Shown here: positions 15,205-21,308 of the stretch, one piece after another
How positions within the stretch are numbered: the stretch's first letter is position 1
Layout: every line of letters starts with the position of its first letter
Virus record (IMG/VR): IMGVR_UViG_3300044675_004582
Location: 1-21,308 of that record
Direction: 5' to 3' (one strand)
DNA: 21,308 bases
Origin: a virus
Notes under the pieces: generated by a model
What the model was told of the DNA's origin: nothing
Database searches by the model: none
What the model saw: the letters and a program-made list of their open reading frames with translations, nothing else
Program-made: the position numbers and the translations under genes

Positions 15205-15873
15205 CTAGGAAAGAAAGGCTTTTCCAGAGAATGCGCTAGTAAATGAGACGGTAAGGCTGTTCTCGTTTATATAAGTAACTTCGCCCATTACATGAGAAAG
15301 TGCCGAGTCGACAATTGACACATTTGGGTAAAATTTGAGATTATGTGTTACCGACCAGGTCGTTGACGGCGCTCCCTGAGTATGGACATATTTTGATTTT
15401 GCCCGTACCTCTTCTATCGCGGCCTGAACCGTAGTCGATGTTATTTCGCTTGTCGGTGTAAAAATGATGTCTGTTGCCGTAACGCCAATATGGCTATCAA
15501 CATACTCTTTTGTCGCATAGTTATAGGTAACTATGGGCTCCGTATTTGGGGCTACATCAGCAAGGTCGAATCTGCCATTTGGGGAATTGCTGTTTAGTGT
15601 GAAAAAGTACTTGTTGTATCCAGTCTCATTAAGGCGCTCGTTTACCTCGTATGTAACACCATCTGGAACCGTTGAATCATCGTCGTTAGCATAAAGATTT
15701 ATTGATATTGAGCCACTTGCGTTTAGTGCAACAACTTGCTCTTGCGGGGTGATGGTTACATCAGAAGTTGCATCTCGCATTGGAGCGGTGAGCGTGAATG
15801 AGACTGAGCCGCTTGCGGGCGCACCAGTAGGCAGTAGGTAGGTGCCAGTAACTGTTATGAGTGTAAAAGCCAT
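15205..15873 (-). CDS. Minor tail / fibre protein with Ig-like N-terminus (222 aa)
   Basis: The ATG at 15873 lies two bases after the tail-terminator-like gene. Residues 1-110 (MAFTLITVTGTYLLPTGAPA, SGSVSFTLTAPM, ITPQEQVVALNASGSISINL, YANDDDSTVPDGVTYEVNE, RFDLADVAP) form an Ig-like or carboxypeptidase-regulatory-like beta-sandwich that I recognise from minor tail proteins of actinobacteriophages. Residues about 119-127 carry ATKEYVDSH, the same hinge motif as the next gene. Residues about 170-222 (TTWSVTHNLKFYPNVSIVDS, GEVTYINENSLTVSFTSAFS, GKAFLS) are a common C-terminal fibre domain. It occupies the place where the major tail protein usually sits, but its sequence is fibre-like. A tail-tube role cannot be ruled out from sequence alone. 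Confidence 0.8.
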   Translation of the reverse strand: MAFTLITVTGTYLLPTGAPASGSVSFTLTAPMRDATSDVTITPQEQVVALNASGSISINLYANDDDSTVPDGVTYEVNERLNETGYNKYFFTLNSNSPNGRFDLADVAPNTEPIVTYNYATKEYVDSHIGVTATDIIFTPTSEITSTTVQAAIEEVRAKSKYVHTQGAPSTTWSVTHNLKFYPNVSIVDSALSHVMGEVTYINENSLTVSFTSAFSGKAFLS

Positions 15874-15875
15874 GA

Positions 15876-16262
15876 TTACGCCTTCTGAAATACATCAAGC
15901 GTTAGGGCATGATGAACGACATTGTCCTCTAATGATACCATGCGCTGTATATCGGATACCCTAAGACGAAATACATATGTTCCATCATCAAATTGGCCAG
16001 CACCGTCAAGCGCTGAAACAAGAGAATCTACAAGAGAGGTGTCTTCGTTTTGCCTATTTTGCCATAGGTCAAACTGAACCATTCTCCTTCGTGTTTTTAC
16101 AAATCCATCACCGATAAGTTCTGGAACATTCCGAAGTTCATCGCTATATGTGATGTATGGCTTTTCGGTGCTTGGGGGTGCAAAGTCACGAAAAATTCCA
16201 GTTACTCCAGTTATGCCAGCATTGACAAGAATCGTCCTTATCGAACCGCCTATTGAAGCCAT
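15876..16262 (-). CDS. Tail-terminator-like neck protein (128 aa)
   Basis: The start overlaps the previous stop (TAATG). Size, position after an HK97 gp10-like protein and sequence (MASIGGSIRTILVNAGITGV, KPYITYSDELRN, GFVKTRRRMVQFDLWQNRQN, DTSLVDSLVSALDGAG, FRLRVSDIQRMV...VHHALTLDVF) fit the HK97 gp17 / DUF3168 family. In that family an N-terminal helix leads to a PYITY strand, and an RMVQFDLW strand is followed by a helix of the EDTSLVDSLV type. These proteins cap the tail tube at its head-proximal end or complete tail-to-head joining. Assignment is by pattern, not by search; the family is poorly conserved. Confidence 0.7.
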   Translation of the reverse strand: MASIGGSIRTILVNAGITGVTGIFRDFAPPSTEKPYITYSDELRNVPELIGDGFVKTRRRMVQFDLWQNRQNEDTSLVDSLVSALDGAGQFDDGTYVFRLRVSDIQRMVSLEDNVVHHALTLDVFQKA

Positions 16263-16765
16263 TACACATCCAACCTTACTTTTAGATGACCCATACTTCT
16301 AATTTTTTTGGCCATTCTTGCTGCAAAATTTGAAGTTACAATATCGGCAACTTTTTCTTTTCTAAGTTTTATTGCTGCTGGCCTAATGAATGGTCGTGGC
16401 GACATTCTTTCGGTGCCGTACTCAAGCGCCATTGCATATGGTGAAGTAGACCCAAATTCTGCAACGGCTGGATTTCCGTTTGCTTTTGAAACTTTTTTTG
16501 AGTAAATGCTTTTATCAAGGTCGTTTCCAGGGGCTGACGCTGGAGCCTCTCCAGGGGCGCTAGACATTCTTTGTTTTCCGCGCTTATCAATGTATGGCTT
16601 GTATGTTCCTTCGTGCCTTATTGAATCGCGAACAAGTTCCGCACCAATGTCTGCAAGTTCATTTGCGGATTGAGTCATTGAAGATACACCAGCCTGAATA
16701 ATTCGCTGTATGCGAATATCAAGTTGTTTTATTGCCCTATCAAGAGATGCGCTTTCTTTACTCAT
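16262..16765 (-). CDS. HK97 gp10-like neck / tail-completion protein (167 aa)
   Basis: It overlaps the upstream gene by eight bases (ATGAGTAA). Residues 1-50 form helices ending in LADIGAELVRDSIR. Residues 68-88 (SSAPGEAPASAPGNDLDKSI) correspond to the HSAPGxxPxxxTGxLxxSI motif, and residues 102-130 (AEFGSTSPYAMALEYGTER, then MSPRPFIRPA) to the YAxxxEFGTxxMxxxPFxRPA motif of the HK97 gp10 family. This family helps join tail to capsid and lies between the head-closure and tail-terminator genes, exactly as here. The C-terminus is basic (KKIRSMGHLKVRLDV). Position and two diagnostic motifs make this the firmest neck assignment. Confidence 0.88.
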   Translation of the reverse strand: MSKESASLDRAIKQLDIRIQRIIQAGVSSMTQSANELADIGAELVRDSIRHEGTYKPYIDKRGKQRMSSAPGEAPASAPGNDLDKSIYSKKVSKANGNPAVAEFGSTSPYAMALEYGTERMSPRPFIRPAAIKLRKEKVADIVTSNFAARMAKKIRSMGHLKVRLDV

Positions 16766-17093
16766 TTAAAAGAGTCCTTCTCAATTCAAGGCGAAGATGT
16801 GTATGAGTAAAAATCAATCCCTCAATGTCGTAAACGCCATCCATGCTGTCGTGGTATCCAGTAACAACTATTTGGTCGTTGTTAACCACGGAAGCCTGTT
16901 TTGGCAAGCGAACAATAAGACCTCTACGCTCGCCATACTTACCCAACTCTTCTGGCTGTCCTTCTTGCGTAAATTTTTGATGGATTGAGCCCTTGTATGT
17001 AGTATCAGTTACTACTGGTGTCCAAACGCCCTCTGCATCTACAGTCACAGATGATTTGCGCCGAACAGTGATTTGTTCAAATGCGCCGCGCAT
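16758..17093 (-). CDS. Head-closure (stopper) protein (111 aa)
   Basis: The ATG at 17093 follows the connector stop by three bases. The sequence (MRGAFEQITVRRKSSVTVDA, GVWTPVVTDTTYKGSIHQKF, RRGLIVRLPKQASVVNNDQI, VVTGYHDSMDGVYDIEGLIF, HLRLELRRTLL) shows the small beta-barrel pattern of SPP1 gp16-like head-closure proteins. In that pattern an N-terminal TVxR strand leads to VxGxI, a middle D-x-I-V or DQIVV strand and GxYxVxGxxxxH..LELRR. These proteins close the portal after DNA packaging and form the tail docking surface. Size and the place between the connector and the gp10-like protein agree. Assignment is by pattern and synteny. Confidence 0.75.
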   Translation of the reverse strand: MRGAFEQITVRRKSSVTVDAEGVWTPVVTDTTYKGSIHQKFTQEGQPEELGKYGERRGLIVRLPKQASVVNNDQIVVTGYHDSMDGVYDIEGLIFTHTHLRLELRRTLLNE

Positions 17094-17096
17094 GGT

Positions 17097-17669
17097 CTAC
17101 CTAATAACCCTGCGCTTGTAGCGAAGAATATTTTTTACTTCTTGGTCGGTGAATCCACCGCCAGGAGTCGGCTCAAAAAAGTACTCAGTTCCTTCAACCT
17201 TAAGACGCTCCATGCCTTGAGCATCAATCAGGACCTTGCTCATTTCTCGTGTTGCAGCAGAAAGAATTACGCGCTCTAGTGCTGATGCATCAGCATCAAG
17301 CATGCCAGCGTTGTAGGTTACGAGTGCCTGATAACCAAGACCAGCAATCAGAACATTATCAATTCCCCAAGGGTAAACATCAAAGTCGTAGATATTTTGC
17401 GCTGTGTAGGTTGCAGAGGCATTATCTATTAACCCAATGCTGAATGAGATAATACTTCGTACTGGGGCTTTGCGTAAAAACAACTGGCGCTGTCCAGGCT
17501 CAAGCATGTGCTTTTCGTCCGTAATGCGAACTGGGTTCAGGGGGCGATTCAGCAAATACGAAATTTCTGATTCGAGACCAGCAAGAATAGTTGAAGCCGC
17601 AGCCTGCTCACCAGCAGTAAAAGTCTTGTTCATTGCACGAGCAAGGTCAGCGTAATTCAAAATTGCCAT
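17097..17669 (-). CDS. Head-tail connector / adaptor protein (190 aa)
   Basis: An ATG start at 17669 leaves a 32-base gap to the previous gene. Residues 1-45 (MAILNYADLARAMNKTFTAG, then AASTILAGLESEISYLLNRP) are helical with the phage-typical LESEISYLLNRPL pattern. Residues about 60-80 (RQLFLRKAPVRSIISFSIGL) and 109-122 (AGLGYQALVTYNAG) contain the P-V-x-S-I-x-S and VTYxAG motifs of the gp6 (HK97) / gp15 (SPP1) connector family. A C-terminal region (EVKNILRYKRRVIR) is basic. The protein forms a ring below the portal that leads to the head-closure protein. No strong ribosome binding site is seen, so the start is chosen on length and family match. Confidence 0.82.
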   Translation of the reverse strand: MAILNYADLARAMNKTFTAGEQAAASTILAGLESEISYLLNRPLNPVRITDEKHMLEPGQRQLFLRKAPVRSIISFSIGLIDNASATYTAQNIYDFDVYPWGIDNVLIAGLGYQALVTYNAGMLDADASALERVILSAATREMSKVLIDAQGMERLKVEGTEYFFEPTPGGGFTDQEVKNILRYKRRVIR

Positions 17670-17701
17670 AAAAACACATTACACCATTGTTTTTAGAGGG
17701 T

Positions 17702-18118
17702 CTATCGGATTGGGGCAACCCAGAAAATCTTGCGGTATTCAAAGAAGCAAATTATTGGCTCCGCATCATCCTCTTCCATCTCAAGCAAAAAGCCAGCATT
17801 GTTGCCTTCAAAATAAATCCTTGGGTGAACCACATAACCCCTACAGGAGTGCATGATTACGCTACTTGAATCCAGCGGCTCCCATCCATACCTGACCTCG
17901 ATTAGGGAATCACTTGTATGGGCTTGTTTTATTAAACCACTTGCACATACCTGATTGAAAATTGCATCGTATGGATAGTCGTATTGAAAATCTTTATCAT
18001 CTTGGATTAGTTCATACATTGCGTTTTTTAGGCTAAGAAAAGGTTCGTCCTTCACCCAGTACGCAGCAAAATCTATATCGTCGTTCAACCCAAATTTCTT
18101 TGGGTCCAGGCTGTCCAC
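17702..18118 (-). CDS. Unknown capsid-adjacent protein, acidic (138 aa)
   Basis: The likely start is GTG at 18118, three bases after the upstream stop; no ATG exists near the N-terminus. The protein (VDSLDPKKFGLNDDIDFAAY, WVKDEPFLSLKNAMYELIQD, YDYPYDAIFNQVCASGLIKQ, ..., FEYRKIFWVAPIR) is rich in Asp, Glu and aromatic residues. It has no membrane segment, signal peptide or recognised motif. It lies between the capsid gene and the connector. Many phages have a small decoration, capsid-stabilising or portal-accessory gene there, but no sequence sign supports a particular one. Coding is supported by length and snug fit between neighbours. Confidence 0.7.
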   Translation of the reverse strand: MDSLDPKKFGLNDDIDFAAYWVKDEPFLSLKNAMYELIQDDKDFQYDYPYDAIFNQVCASGLIKQAHTSDSLIEVRYGWEPLDSSSVIMHSCRGYVVHPRIYFEGNNAGFLLEMEEDDAEPIICFFEYRKIFWVAPIR

Positions 18119-18121
18119 GGA

Positions 18122-18286
18122 TTACTTTGTTTCTGTAGCGAATGGGTCATTTACCGAGATAGGCATGACCTTATATCGCATTGCATCTTCGACACTAATG
18201 CGCTCGCCCTTACGGACAACCTTCACACTCTTGCCTTCGATGTTCTCGTAAATATCGCGTGGAGCGATTACTACAATTTGTGACAT
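18122..18286 (-). CDS. Small unknown protein (54 aa) after the capsid terminator
   Basis: The ATG at 18286 starts MSQIVVIAPRDIYENIEGKS, followed by VKVVRKGERISVEDAMRYKV and MPISVNDPFATETK, ending with TAA at 18122-18124. It alternates charged and hydrophobic residues with a likely helix (ISVEDAMRYKV). Its stop lies three bases before the GTG of the next gene. It is the first gene after the capsid terminator, so it depends on readthrough or an undetected promoter. No strong ribosome binding site is seen. Function unknown. Confidence 0.65.
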   Translation of the reverse strand: MSQIVVIAPRDIYENIEGKSVKVVRKGERISVEDAMRYKVMPISVNDPFATETK

Positions 18287-18307
18287 GCAAACATGTTAGC
18301 ACAAAGC

Positions 18308-18336
18308 AAAAAGCCTGGGCCGAAGCCCAGGCTTTT
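18308..18336 (-). terminator. Rho-independent terminator after the capsid gene
   Basis: On the minus strand a 12-base-pair stem (AAAAGCCTGGGC pairing with GCCCAGGCTTTT) has a TTCG loop closed by a C-G pair, the very stable cUUCGg tetraloop. A run of five T follows the stem. It lies 20 bases after the capsid stop, which is doubled (TGA then in-frame TAA). It is the only strong terminator I see in the window. The stem is symmetric, but the poly-T tail and gene direction assign it to the minus strand. Confidence 0.93.
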
Positions 18337-18356
18337 CACTTTTCTGACTGTAATTA

Positions 18357-19655
18357 TCAGGCAGGTGCGCTGTCGAGGGTAACTTCGACGAACGACTCTG
18401 GACGCTTAACAGCAAGTGCAATACGCTCTTCAGCAAGTACTGCAACTGCGTTGCGAACAAAGAAGTCGCTGTGTTGCTCGGAAACGCGGATGTTGCCTTC
18501 CATACGGTCGTACAGCGTTGCGCCAACACCGAATGAACCAAGGAGAACCTTGCCTTCGGTGATTGCTGGCGTGCTGACGATTGGCAAACGCCACAAGCGA
18601 GCATCTGCACCCATCGATACCGACATAACCATCAAGTAGTTATAGTTTGCATCCTTTGAGAGTTCGATGTCTTCAAGGTCGTTTGGATGGACAATCATGC
18701 CTGTTGGCTCGTAGTAAGCGAGCAACGACTTGGTGATACCACGACGAATTGCATCGAGGCGGGTGTCGTTTGCAACACCACTTGACCAATTAGAGGTCTG
18801 AATTCCAGAAGTCGAACGGATACCAGTGAGGTTTTGGCCAACACCGTTTCCGTTAAGAATCTGGTCATCTTCTACCAAGCGGAGTCCGTACAACAGTTCG
18901 TTGTCGATAATTCCACGAAGGGTTGGCTCGTCGTCCAACACATTGCGGTGAGCAACTTCGTAGTGAGCAATCGTGCGAACTGGAGCCTGAACACCAACGA
19001 CGGTCATTGACGACTGTGGTTTTACACCAAAGGCGTTGTTTGCGTCGTTGCGCTCTGCAACTGTCGATGCGTTGTTGGTGAAACCAGAAACACGGAAGTA
19101 TTCAACCATGTTGCTGTTCGTCTGCTGTACATCGAAGAGTTCGCGTACGCGCATAGTGCGCTTCTGACGCTCGATGATGCCTTCACGCTGTGGCGTACCG
19201 AAGTCTGTAGGGGTGCCTGATGGCAATCCTGTGTAGACATCTTTGCGACCCCAGTGTGACGAGAACGAACCATTTACTTGGAATGGTGCGTGCATCGTGT
19301 AACCAGACTTACCACCAGCAATTGCCTTGAACTCATCTGATTCAACGAACTGCTCGCCGAGGCTCTTTGAGCCCTGTGGAACAATCAAACCAGACTTGGT
19401 CTGTGCTACTGGTGCGGTCATGCCTTCAGCCCATGAGCGAATTTCGCCCATACCTTCCAAGGCCTCGATTTCAGCACGGATTTCGCGTGCCTTTGCGAGG
19501 TTGCCTCGGAATGCTTCAACATGCTTTGCTTGTACTTGAACTTCAGGTCCGCCTTCTTCGCGGGTAGCGCCTGCATGGTCAACGATTGCATCGTTGTCTG
19601 CAAGAACTGCACGGAGGGCTGACTTGAGTTCCTTTAAACGGCTATCTGTAGCCAT
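18357..19655 (-). CDS. Major capsid protein, HK97 fold with N-terminal scaffold-like domain (432 aa)
   Basis: The ATG at 19655 has AAGGAGT eight bases upstream. Residues 1-80 are a charged helical domain (KELKSALRAVL, KHVEAFRGNLAKAREIRAEI) like the delta scaffold of HK97 gp5, probably removed after assembly. The linker 85-115 leads into the capsid core. Diagnostic HK97-family patterns follow: RVREL and VEYFRVSG strands, the long helix with ELLYGLRLVEDDQILNGNG then GVGQNLTGI (about 253-279), GMIVHPNDLEDIELSKD (319-335), LWRLPIVSTPAITEGKVLLG (354-373) and FGVGATLYDRM...VRNAVAVLAEERIALAVKRPESF. It assembles the icosahedral shell. No separate protease gene is present in the window. It is flanked by its own promoter and terminator. 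Confidence 0.95.
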   Translation of the reverse strand: MATDSRLKELKSALRAVLADNDAIVDHAGATREEGGPEVQVQAKHVEAFRGNLAKAREIRAEIEALEGMGEIRSWAEGMTAPVAQTKSGLIVPQGSKSLGEQFVESDEFKAIAGGKSGYTMHAPFQVNGSFSSHWGRKDVYTGLPSGTPTDFGTPQREGIIERQKRTMRVRELFDVQQTNSNMVEYFRVSGFTNNASTVAERNDANNAFGVKPQSSMTVVGVQAPVRTIAHYEVAHRNVLDDEPTLRGIIDNELLYGLRLVEDDQILNGNGVGQNLTGIRSTSGIQTSNWSSGVANDTRLDAIRRGITKSLLAYYEPTGMIVHPNDLEDIELSKDANYNYLMVMSVSMGADARLWRLPIVSTPAITEGKVLLGSFGVGATLYDRMEGNIRVSEQHSDFFVRNAVAVLAEERIALAVKRPESFVEVTLDSAPA

Positions 19656-19663
19656 AGTGATAT

Positions 19664-19670
19664 ACTCCTT
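19664..19670 (-). promoter_or_regulatory. Ribosome binding site of the major capsid gene
   Basis: AAGGAGT is placed eight bases before the ATG at 19655, in a 5' leader of about 57 bases downstream of the capsid promoter. It settles the capsid start. Confidence 0.85.
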
Positions 19671-19719
19671 TTGAGTAATAGTGGAACTTCGGACACAAGG
19701 TAAGCACCTCGTATTAAAT

Positions 19720-19748
19720 ATTATGCTTGTTGTTTGCTAGTTTGTCAA
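19720..19748 (-). promoter_or_regulatory. Sigma70-type promoter for the major capsid gene
   Basis: On the minus strand a perfect -35 box TTGACA (19743-19748) is followed by a 17-base spacer and CATAAT as -10 box (19720-19725; one mismatch to TATAAT). Transcription would start near 19712. It lies in the longest gap of the window (111 bases), directly before the capsid gene, so it is probably the main late promoter for the capsid and, by readthrough, the genes after it. Its consensus quality implies host RNA polymerase use without a phage sigma factor. Confidence 0.88.
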
Positions 19749-19766
19749 GCAGGGGTTAGGTTATTT

Positions 19767-20069
19767 TTAATTGTCTTCGTCTTCTTCGTCTTCGTTTTGA
19801 CCAAACATGTCCAATAGGTCTTGGAATGTAACATCAGAAGCCATAAAGGGCTTGGCTATTACATCGCCTTTGAATGTAATTTTTGGGCCCACTGCAATAT
19901 TGCTCATCGCATCTAGTATGCGTTCAAATACAGAAACAGCAACAAATGGTGGTATTGAGCCTAAATCAACATGGATTGGCTCATCTCGGTCTTCGTAGGA
20001 TACAGAAATAGTAATCATTGGAAAGCGCAGGTTCATCTGGCTTTCAAGAGGGTCGCGACCCTCTGTCAT
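19767..20069 (-). CDS. Acidic protein of unknown function before the capsid gene (100 aa)
   Basis: The start is the ATG at 20069 (MTEGRDPLESQMNLRFPMIT), which overlaps the stop of the metallophosphoesterase by four bases (ATGA). The longer in-frame extension upstream lies inside that gene and is rejected. The body (ISVSYEDRDEPIHVDLGSIP, PFVAVSVFERILDAM, ITFKGDVIAKP) suggests a small alpha/beta fold with one amphipathic helix. The C-terminus is strongly acidic (FGQNEDEEDEDN). Genes in this place are sometimes capsid scaffolds, chaperones or decoration proteins, but no family motif is seen. The gene ends in the promoter region of the capsid unit, so it belongs to the upstream transcription unit. 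Confidence 0.78.
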   Translation of the reverse strand: MTEGRDPLESQMNLRFPMITISVSYEDRDEPIHVDLGSIPPFVAVSVFERILDAMSNIAVGPKITFKGDVIAKPFMASDVTFQDLLDMFGQNEDEEDEDN

Positions 20070-21052
20070 TTTTTCTTGTCTGCCTTGTATGTCTTTCCGC
20101 GATAGAACATAGAACCATTGTGAATTGGAACAAGTTCTAGATGGAATGGACCATCTCCAGCAACATAGTGCACAACAGCAATTCCTTGCTGCCAATCTTC
20201 CGTGCATGGGATTGGGCGTCCGTCGAGGTCTGTCCCGCCTTTTGTGCTTGGCACGACGCCGTCCACGCGAGCAAGACATCCTGCAGATGCGGCGAGAATA
20301 GTTTTATCTTCATCCCAATCTTGGCGGGTTCGCTCTGCCCATTCGCGGCGATGGATATGTCCATAAAGAACTGAAGTCTTTTCTGTTGCGAGATATTTAT
20401 GAGCAGTGCTTCCGCCAGATGCGACTTTATGTCCGTGAATAATTCTTAACTTGCGATTAACCCAATATGTTGACGCTGGGTATCCTGGCAAATACTTAAC
20501 ACCAAATTCTTCAAATCTGCAAAGATAAGGAAGCGACATAACTGGCCATGAGTCTGGGATATTCCCACGCTTCAAACCAAAAGCAGCATTTGCATTATCA
20601 AGAATATAATTTCCTAATCTTGCTTCGTGATTTCCCTCAAGCCAAACAATTTCAGCGAGTGGAGATGCTGCGCGAAGGCGCGCCATAAGCGTTGTTAAAT
20701 AATCAATTGTTTTTTGTGTTGTCAATTGATAAGCAGGAGTTAGTCTGTACTTTCCAAATTCTGCAAAGTCAGCATTGTCTCCATTCATTGCAATCACATC
20801 TGGCTTTGATTCTTTGATAAATTCAACAGCCAAATTAATTGCAATTTCATCATGGATAGCAACAAAATTGCCGTTTACATCCCTGAAATAACCACATTGC
20901 ATATCTGGCAAAACTACGCATGTTTTAAACTGCGACTTTTCTTTTTTAACAGTTGCAACTGTAGGAAGTTTTATTGACGGGCCTCTTTTTACTACTGGCC
21001 ATTCTGGGGAGTTGCGATTCATTGCTGATTTTAAATCTTTTGACAATGACAT
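20066..21052 (-). CDS. Calcineurin-like metallophosphoesterase (328 aa)
   Basis: The ATG at 21052 overlaps the previous stop by one base. The five metal-binding motifs of the family appear in order: VVLPDMQ (D50, Q52) as motif I, NGDN (G91, D92) plus D95, EGNHE (N141, H142), IHGHK (H206, H208) and YGHIHR (H232, H234). Residue 52 is Gln, whereas motif I usually has His, a variant also known in phage members as I recall. The first 40 residues are basic and flexible (KSAMNRNSPEWPVVKRGPS). The enzyme would hydrolyse phosphoesters, possibly DNA ends, nucleotides or proteins; the substrate is unknown. Family members occur in many phages near packaging genes. No signal peptide is seen. Confidence 0.92.
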   Translation of the reverse strand: MSLSKDLKSAMNRNSPEWPVVKRGPSIKLPTVATVKKEKSQFKTCVVLPDMQCGYFRDVNGNFVAIHDEIAINLAVEFIKESKPDVIAMNGDNADFAEFGKYRLTPAYQLTTQKTIDYLTTLMARLRAASPLAEIVWLEGNHEARLGNYILDNANAAFGLKRGNIPDSWPVMSLPYLCRFEEFGVKYLPGYPASTYWVNRKLRIIHGHKVASGGSTAHKYLATEKTSVLYGHIHRREWAERTRQDWDEDKTILAASAGCLARVDGVVPSTKGGTDLDGRPIPCTEDWQQGIAVVHYVAGDGPFHLELVPIHNGSMFYRGKTYKADKKK

Positions 21053-21308
21053 TATTTGCCCCCAATATAATTGTTGCTTCTAGTTTCAAAATTTTCAACA
21101 TTAGCATGTCGCCAATTATCTACAGCACTCCTGCCAATTACATAGCCGCGCCCTTTTAAAACTTTTGAAATTGTGCGACTTGAAACTGATAAGTCTTTCA
21201 TTGCATCAACGAGCGAAGCAGAATCTTTTGCACTCAAAGATGCCAAAAGTTTATCTACCTTGCCGATTGTCGTGCTCTTTTGAACTCTGGCTATTTCCTT
21301 GCCAATAT
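21052..21308 (-). CDS. Small helix-turn-helix-type protein, N-terminus outside the window
   Basis: The frame is open from the right edge (84 residues visible) to the TAA that overlaps the next start (TAATG). A TTG at 21246 could start a 64-residue form, but the frame continues upstream to the edge, so a longer protein is more likely. Visible sequence includes KSTTIGKVDKLLASLSAKDS, a long helix, then MKDLSVSSRTISKVLKGRGY and VIGRSAVDNWRH. The pattern of a helix, a SSRTISKVLKxRG turn-helix and VIGRSAVDNWRHxN resembles small HTH DNA-binding proteins that precede metallophosphoesterase or terminase genes in some phages. A DNA-binding or packaging-related role is inferred; target unknown. Confidence 0.65.
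   Translation of the reverse strand, partial: IGKEIARVQKSTTIGKVDKLLASLSAKDSASLVDAMKDLSVSSRTISKVLKGRGYVIGRSAVDNWRHANVENFETRSNNYIGGK

Noticed and set aside
17670-17760. Weak promoter-like sequence before the connector gene (TTGCCC, 17 bases, TAAAAA)
   Set aside because: Both boxes are poor and the region is largely coding, so it cannot be separated from chance.
19767-20279. Longer form of the acidic protein beginning upstream of 20069
   Set aside because: The extension overlaps the metallophosphoesterase by more than 200 bases and is Arg/Cys-rich, unlike the rest. The ATG at 20069 has the ATGA coupling seen elsewhere in the operon.

Overview
The window is part of the structural-gene operon of an uncultivated tailed bacteriophage (Caudoviricetes). 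It holds an HK97-fold capsid protein, HK97-type neck proteins and a long run of tail-fibre genes. All credible genes lie on the minus strand, so transcription runs from base 21308 down to base 1. A consensus sigma70-type promoter and a rho-independent terminator point to a bacterial host. Moderate GC and the style of the fibre modules (glycine-rich fibres, FPxSP modules, MAHF-type proteins) resemble phages from freshwater or marine plankton. Several proteins also recall actinobacteriophage minor tail proteins. That host guess is inference from remembered family resemblance; nothing here proves it.

Layout in the direction of transcription. (1) 21308-19767: end of a small helix-turn-helix-type protein, a calcineurin-like metallophosphoesterase and a 100-residue acidic protein. 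Terminase, portal and a separate maturation protease are not in the window and probably lie beyond the right edge. (2) 19766-18290: the capsid transcription unit, with a near-consensus promoter, a good ribosome binding site, the major capsid protein and a strong UUCG-tetraloop terminator. (3) 18286-15876: two small unknown proteins, then a four-gene neck cassette: connector, head-closure protein, HK97 gp10-like protein and tail-terminator-like protein. (4) 15873-1: fifteen genes, all fibre or adhesin modules, cut off by the left edge. They include a 567-residue and a roughly 1437-residue repeat-rich fibre, three glycine-rich fibres, and many short proteins built from the same few N-terminal and C-terminal modules. 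A second long repeat fibre, paralogous to the 1437-residue one, runs off the left edge.

The fibre locus looks like a growing and shuffling cassette array. The gene order glycine-rich fibre, MAHF-type protein, FPxSP-type protein occurs twice in tandem. Two related 112/119-residue proteins each precede a glycine-rich gene. Three consecutive genes share one N-terminal module but carry different C-terminal domains. No major tail protein, assembly chaperone, tape measure or baseplate gene is found between the neck and the fibres, which is unusual for a long-tailed phage.

Genes are packed tightly, with start and stop codons mostly overlapping by 1 to 11 bases (TAATG, ATGA and longer), so translational coupling is likely throughout. 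The longest gap is the 111-base capsid promoter region; no stretch of 300 bases lacks a gene. I see no tRNA, rRNA, CRISPR array, insertion sequence, integrase or reverse transcriptase.
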